A stretch of 6,228 nucleotides of DNA. Source: Actinomycetes bacterium. GTDB lineage: Bacteria > Actinomycetota > Coriobacteriia > WRKU01 > WQUG01. Made by a program: the position numbers and the translations under genes. Location of the stretch: assembly GCA_009785855.1 (NCBI GenBank), contig WQUG01000028.1, positions 1 through 6,228 of the forward strand, in the 5' to 3' direction. Below, in pieces: positions 5,476-6,228 of the stretch. The notes under the pieces are model-generated. The model had not been told where the DNA came from. It worked only from the letters and a program-made list of their open reading frames with translations, and did not search any database. Within the stretch, counting starts at the first letter, position 1. Each line of letters begins with the position of its first letter.

Positions 5476-6228
5476 TCACAGCCCTTCTCTGCCAAAGCCC
5501 CGCAGCCGGGTCTCGCGCGCGGCGACGAGATCGCTGGAAGGAGCGGCGGCAAGTTCGGTGAGCGTCGCAGCAAAGCGCTCGCGCAGCTCGAAATAGTCGA
5601 AGTAGTTGCTCGGCCCGGCCAGCGGGCGCTCCTCGACGATCCCGTCGATGACCCCAAGGCCCTGCAGGTCATCGGCCGTCAGCTTCAGACACTCCGCCGC
5701 CTCCCGGGCGCGCCCGGCGTCCTTGAAGAGTATCGACGCGCAGCCCTCCGGCGAGATGACCGAATAGGTGGCCGTCCGGGCCATCCAGACGCGGTCGGCC
5801 GCCGCCAGCGCCAGCGCGCCGCCGCTGCCGCCCTGCCCCACGACCAGCGCGATGGTCGGGACGCGCAGCTCGGTCATCGTCAGGATGCTCGTCGCGATGG
5901 CCGAGGCCTGGCCGCGCTCCTCGGCCTCGATGCCGCAGAAGGCGCCGGCCGTGTCGATCAGCGTGATCACGGGCCGCCCGAACTTCTCCGCCTGTTTCAT
6001 GAGCCGGACCGCCTTGCGGTAGCCCTCCGGATGAGCGCCGCCGAAGTTGCAGTTCAGGCGCTCGCAGACCTCGGCGCCCTTGTCGATGGCAAGCACCGTG
6101 ACGGGGAGCGCGCCCAACGTCGCAAGGCCGCCGATCAGCGCCGGATCGTCGCCGAAGCAGCGATCGCCGTGCAGCTCGACGAAGTCATCGAAGAGCTCGG
6201 CGATGAGGAATCGCGCCGAGGGGCGCCG
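5476..6228 (-). CDS. accA: acetyl-CoA carboxylase carboxyltransferase subunit alpha (5' end outside window)
   Basis: AccA pairs with AccD in the carboxyltransferase that moves CO2 from carboxybiotin to acetyl-CoA, giving malonyl-CoA for fatty-acid synthesis. The frame stays open to the window edge: the first 37 codons visible include FVELHGDR (16-23) and FGDDPALIGGL (25-35), both family-typical, so the TTG at 6117 is an internal leucine and not the start. Further conserved blocks are HPEGYRKA (66-73), LIDTAGAF (90-97), AEERGQ (102-107), GQGGSGGAL (131-139) and ISPEGCASIL (158-167). The fragment is 250 residues; complete AccA proteins are about 260-320, so only the N-terminal part is missing. 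In GQGGSGGAL a Gln (132) stands where most relatives have Glu. The stop lies four bases before the fabK ATG, indicating one operon. Confidence 0.96.
   Translation of the reverse strand, partial: RRPSARFLIAELFDDFVELHGDRCFGDDPALIGGLATLGALPVTVLAIDKGAEVCERLNCNFGGAHPEGYRKAVRLMKQAEKFGRPVITLIDTAGAFCGIEAEERGQASAIATSILTMTELRVPTIALVVGQGGSGGALALAAADRVWMARTATYSVISPEGCASILFKDAGRAREAAECLKLTADDLQGLGVIDGIVEERPLAGPSNYFDYFELRERFAATLTELAAAPSSDLVAARETRLRGFGREGL

Noticed and set aside
5472..5672. N-terminal extension of the fabK frame by 67 codons
   Set aside because: It lies inside the conserved 3' end of accA in another frame, is Ser/Arg/Pro-rich without family similarity, and the ATG at 5471 starts exactly at the conserved FabK N-terminus.
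6115..6117. TTG as the accA start codon
   Set aside because: The same frame upstream to the window edge encodes conserved AccA sequence (FVELHGDR, FGDDPALIGGL), so the gene begins outside the window.

Overview
The window looks like part of a high-G+C actinobacterial chromosome, most likely class Coriobacteriia. The evidence is the strong G/C third-position bias in four of the five genes, the actinobacterial flavour of the Rel synthetase motif (PKFNMYQSLHTTVIG), and an AccA/FabK gene pair typical of bacterial type II fatty-acid synthesis. The taxon is an inference from these traits, not a database match. All five genes are on the minus strand, so transcription runs from position 6228 towards 1.

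From right to left: (i) 6228-5476 is the 3' part of accA (carboxyltransferase alpha subunit of acetyl-CoA carboxylase), cut by the window edge. Four bases later comes (ii) a FabK/nitronate-monooxygenase-type flavoprotein (5471-4419) with a cysteine-rich C-terminal extension. (iii) A 42-base gap holds a small GC hairpin and a TGn-extended -10 box placed exactly so that transcription would begin at the A of the next ATG. That gene (4376-2157) is a full-length bifunctional Rel (ppGpp synthetase/hydrolase). (iv) A metallo-beta-lactamase-fold hydrolase of the glyoxalase II type (2160-1540) overlaps the rel stop by an ATGA junction. (v) After a 127-base AT-rich spacer comes a lower-GC gene (1412-60) for an AAA_14/DUF4143 ATPase with a C-terminal PD-(D/E)XK-like motif. 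It has its own extended -10 promoter, a strong Shine-Dalgarno sequence and candidate operator palindromes.

accA-fabK probably form the end of a fatty-acid synthesis operon (malonyl-CoA supply and enoyl reduction). rel plus the MBL gene form a second, translationally coupled unit for stringent response and a small hydrolase. The ATPase gene looks like an independently transcribed accessory gene inserted downstream of the MBL gene. I see no tRNA, rRNA, CRISPR array, transposase or convincing intrinsic terminator. The most interesting points are the predicted leaderless start of rel, the palindrome-rich promoter of the ATPase gene, and the compositional break around that gene. No clearly new multi-gene system is visible.
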